Positions 62,484-64,000 of a stretch of DNA of 64,000 bases are shown one piece after another. The first letter of the stretch is position 1, and the number at the start of each line of letters is the position of its first letter. The notes beneath the pieces are model-generated. The model did not search any database and was not told the DNA's origin. It worked only from the letters and a program-made list of their open reading frames with translations. The stretch spans positions 7,254,001 through 7,318,000 of the forward strand of contig CP036279.1 in NCBI GenBank assembly GCA_007748055.1, in the 5' to 3' direction. The translations under genes and the position numbers were made by a program. Source of the stretch: Kolteria novifilia (GTDB taxonomy: Bacteria; Planctomycetota; Planctomycetia; Kolteriales; Kolteriaceae).

Positions 62484-63917
62484 TTAGTAGTCGGTCGTGC
62501 TCGCCCCCTTGGGAGCCAGCCGCTCGCGGGGCTTGCCGAAGAACTGCAGGTTCTCGTCGCCCGACTTCACCCGCAGCGGCGGGGAGTCGAAGCCCATGTA
62601 CGTGAGGAAGTTGCGATAGTCGATCTCGCGAACGCCCGCCGCCCGGGCCTCCGCTTGCATCTTGCTCTTGGCCGAAATCAGCACCGCCCGCTTCTGATCC
62701 TTGTCGGAGACGTGTTCGGAGGTGTTGGCCTCGGGGATTGAGCCGAGCACCAACCAACCGGTGGTCGGACCGATCTCTCCCTCGACGGCGCCCGAGAGCA
62801 TGTCGACTTTCGAGGCGATCTCGCCGCCATTGAGTTTGATGAGTCGCTCGAAGGCCTCGTTGTCGTGCTGGCTGTCCTTGTCCAAGAGAATCTCGCCGAC
62901 ATATGCGACGCTCTGGGAACCGCCCGGCGACCAAATCGGGTTGAAGAGCAGATCGCCCGGCACAACCGGATCGCCGATCGACGTCTTGGAGAGCCGGCCG
63001 TAGGCCTTGCGAGCGCCGTCGATGCGAACGACCTCGAAGTAGCCCTTGGGCAGTTTGTCGTAGTCGGCCCCCGTCAAAGAGTCGTAGATGCTGAAGGTCA
63101 CCCCTTCCCGCAACCCGTCCTGGCGGCCGATGTTGATCAGGGCGCCTTCGCCGCCGTCGACGAGTTCGACAATCTCGCCATCTTCGATCTCGAACTTCTT
63201 CGCCGCCAAGCGCACCGCGTCGCGTTGCAGCGAGTCGATCTGGCTGATCGTTTCCTTGATCTCGTTTTCCTGGTTGCGCCGATAGCTGGCCCGGTCGCGC
63301 TTCTCCTGACGGTTCTCGTCGTCGCGACGTCCGTACTCTTGGGTGACCTCGCCGATCTTCTGCTCTTTGCGTTTGATGATCTCGTCGAGGCCGGCGACTT
63401 GCTGTTCGAGCTCCTGCTGCTTCTCGTTGACCGCGTCAGTGACTGTGGTGAGATCGTTCTCGTACTGACGCCGCGCGGTGTCGAGCTCGCTGTTGAGGCT
63501 CGCGACTTGGGACTCGAGCGTCATCGACCGTCGGTCGGCGTCGCGGAGCTCGTCGTGCAGGAACTCATGCCCGCTGGAGAAGTTCGCGTAGTTCTTCATC
63601 CGGGAAAGTCGCGGCTCGGCCAGCTTCGACCGCAAAGAGGCGTCGACTTGTGTGATCAGCTTCGAGTGGTCATCCGCGGCGGAACTGCCGAAGGATCGCT
63701 CGGCCAATTCGCGGTAGCTCTGCTCGAACTGACGCTTCTCGTTGTCGAGTTGGCTCTTGCGTTTGTTGGCCGCTTCCGCGGTTTGCGTGTAACGGTCGAC
63801 GGCTTCGTAGCTGGTGTACGCGAAGACCGCGAAAATCGCCGTTAGACAGGTCAGGACGCTAAAGGTGATCAGTGGCCATGGGCTCTGACTACTTCCTCTG
63901 CCCCGTTTTCTCGGCAT
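62484..63917 (-). CDS. Membrane-anchored coiled-coil protein with BRCT-like C-terminal domain (paralogue 1)
   Basis: The 477-residue protein shares the layout of its downstream neighbour. An N-terminal basic stretch and transmembrane helix (about 15-35) are followed by a coiled coil (about 45-230) very rich in Glu, Gln, Arg and Lys. The beta domain is GEIVELVDGGEGALINIGRQDGLREGVTFSIYDS. The end block has VPGDLLFNPIWSPGGSQSVAYVGEI, DNEAFERLIKLNGGEIASKVDML and TGWLVLGSIPEANTS. The neighbour matches these at LPGDALYRP, DNDAFRQLVESHNGRI and TKWLVIGDEP. Gene duplication is evident. The family is not one I can name; it may act in envelope or cell-structure scaffolding. Confidence 0.65.
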   Translation of the reverse strand: MPRKRGRGSSQSPWPLITFSVLTCLTAIFAVFAYTSYEAVDRYTQTAEAANKRKSQLDNEKRQFEQSYRELAERSFGSSAADDHSKLITQVDASLRSKLAEPRLSRMKNYANFSSGHEFLHDELRDADRRSMTLESQVASLNSELDTARRQYENDLTTVTDAVNEKQQELEQQVAGLDEIIKRKEQKIGEVTQEYGRRDDENRQEKRDRASYRRNQENEIKETISQIDSLQRDAVRLAAKKFEIEDGEIVELVDGGEGALINIGRQDGLREGVTFSIYDSLTGADYDKLPKGYFEVVRIDGARKAYGRLSKTSIGDPVVPGDLLFNPIWSPGGSQSVAYVGEILLDKDSQHDNEAFERLIKLNGGEIASKVDMLSGAVEGEIGPTTGWLVLGSIPEANTSEHVSDKDQKRAVLISAKSKMQAEARAAGVREIDYRNFLTYMGFDSPPLRVKSGDENLQFFGKPRERLAPKGASTTDY

Positions 63918-64000
63918 ATCCCTACCCTTGTTGATCGGAACCCGTCGAGCTCGAGTCGGCCTCGAGAGGCGACGCGTTCCTTGTTCCGCGATGTGCCCAA

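Overview
The window is high-GC bacterial DNA that reads as a chromosome segment of a planctomycete (class Planctomycetia). The evidence is two pseudopilin-like DUF1559 proteins, a DUF1598 protein, a Ser/Thr kinase with WD40 repeats, an LptD-like outer-membrane protein, an MfnE-like kinase of the kind linked to H4MPT C1 metabolism, and many intergenic GC-rich palindromic repeats. I cannot name the genus. No rRNA, tRNA, CRISPR array or replication origin was recognised. A mosaic of short operons on both strands is the overall layout.

1-8.6 kb: the N-terminal part of a UvrD/PcrA helicase, two DUF1559 proteins, the fatty-acid pair acpP-fabF, a membrane-anchored peroxiredoxin-like protein and a DUF1598 protein. 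8.6-10.7 kb: a mobile-element island with a 166-bp inverted-repeat element, an almost intact IS630 element whose transposase is split by a -1 shift at an A8 run, a MITE-like element and tandem repeats. 10.7-13.5 kb: a full EF-P modification module (epmB divergent from efp-epmA), followed by a stand-alone SpoT-like HD protein and iscX.

16.4-24.9 kb: a probable PaaK-type CoA ligase, then an apparent glucosylglycerate-type compatible-solute locus. Four minus-strand genes (GT4 glycosyltransferase, HAD hydrolase, second GT4, GH13_18 phosphorylase) run divergently from a glucosyl-3-phosphoglycerate synthase. The set contains candidate enzymes for synthesis, dephosphorylation, elongation and phosphorolysis, and is the most system-like part of the window.

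25-41 kb: an orphan HlyD-type fusion protein, an iron-type ABC importer (binding lipoprotein and fused permease, no ATPase seen), thpR, ppdK, a coiled-coil membrane protein, the kinase-WD40 protein, class I fructose-1,6-bisphosphatase and a TlpA-like thioredoxin. 41-53 kb: LptD-like protein, an array of exact 205-bp tandem repeats, a discoidin-like lipoprotein, a Dabb protein, a GT4, a bacteriophytochrome with its response regulator, Cu/Zn superoxide dismutase, and an overlapping TSUP permease-DUF1634 pair. 53-64 kb: gamma-glutamylcyclotransferase-like protein, planctomycete-type unknowns, an SDR, a GT39-type membrane protein overlapping convergently with the MfnE-like kinase, and two tandem coiled-coil paralogues with a possible BRCT-like end.

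The intergenic spaces carry at least four dispersed repeat families. One is a MITE-like family with imperfect terminal inverted repeats and a variable number of internal 24-bp units (copies near 10.2, 26.5 and 58.1 kb). Another is a 33-bp-period family built on a G/C palindrome. Functional names rest on motif reading and family knowledge only; no database search was run.
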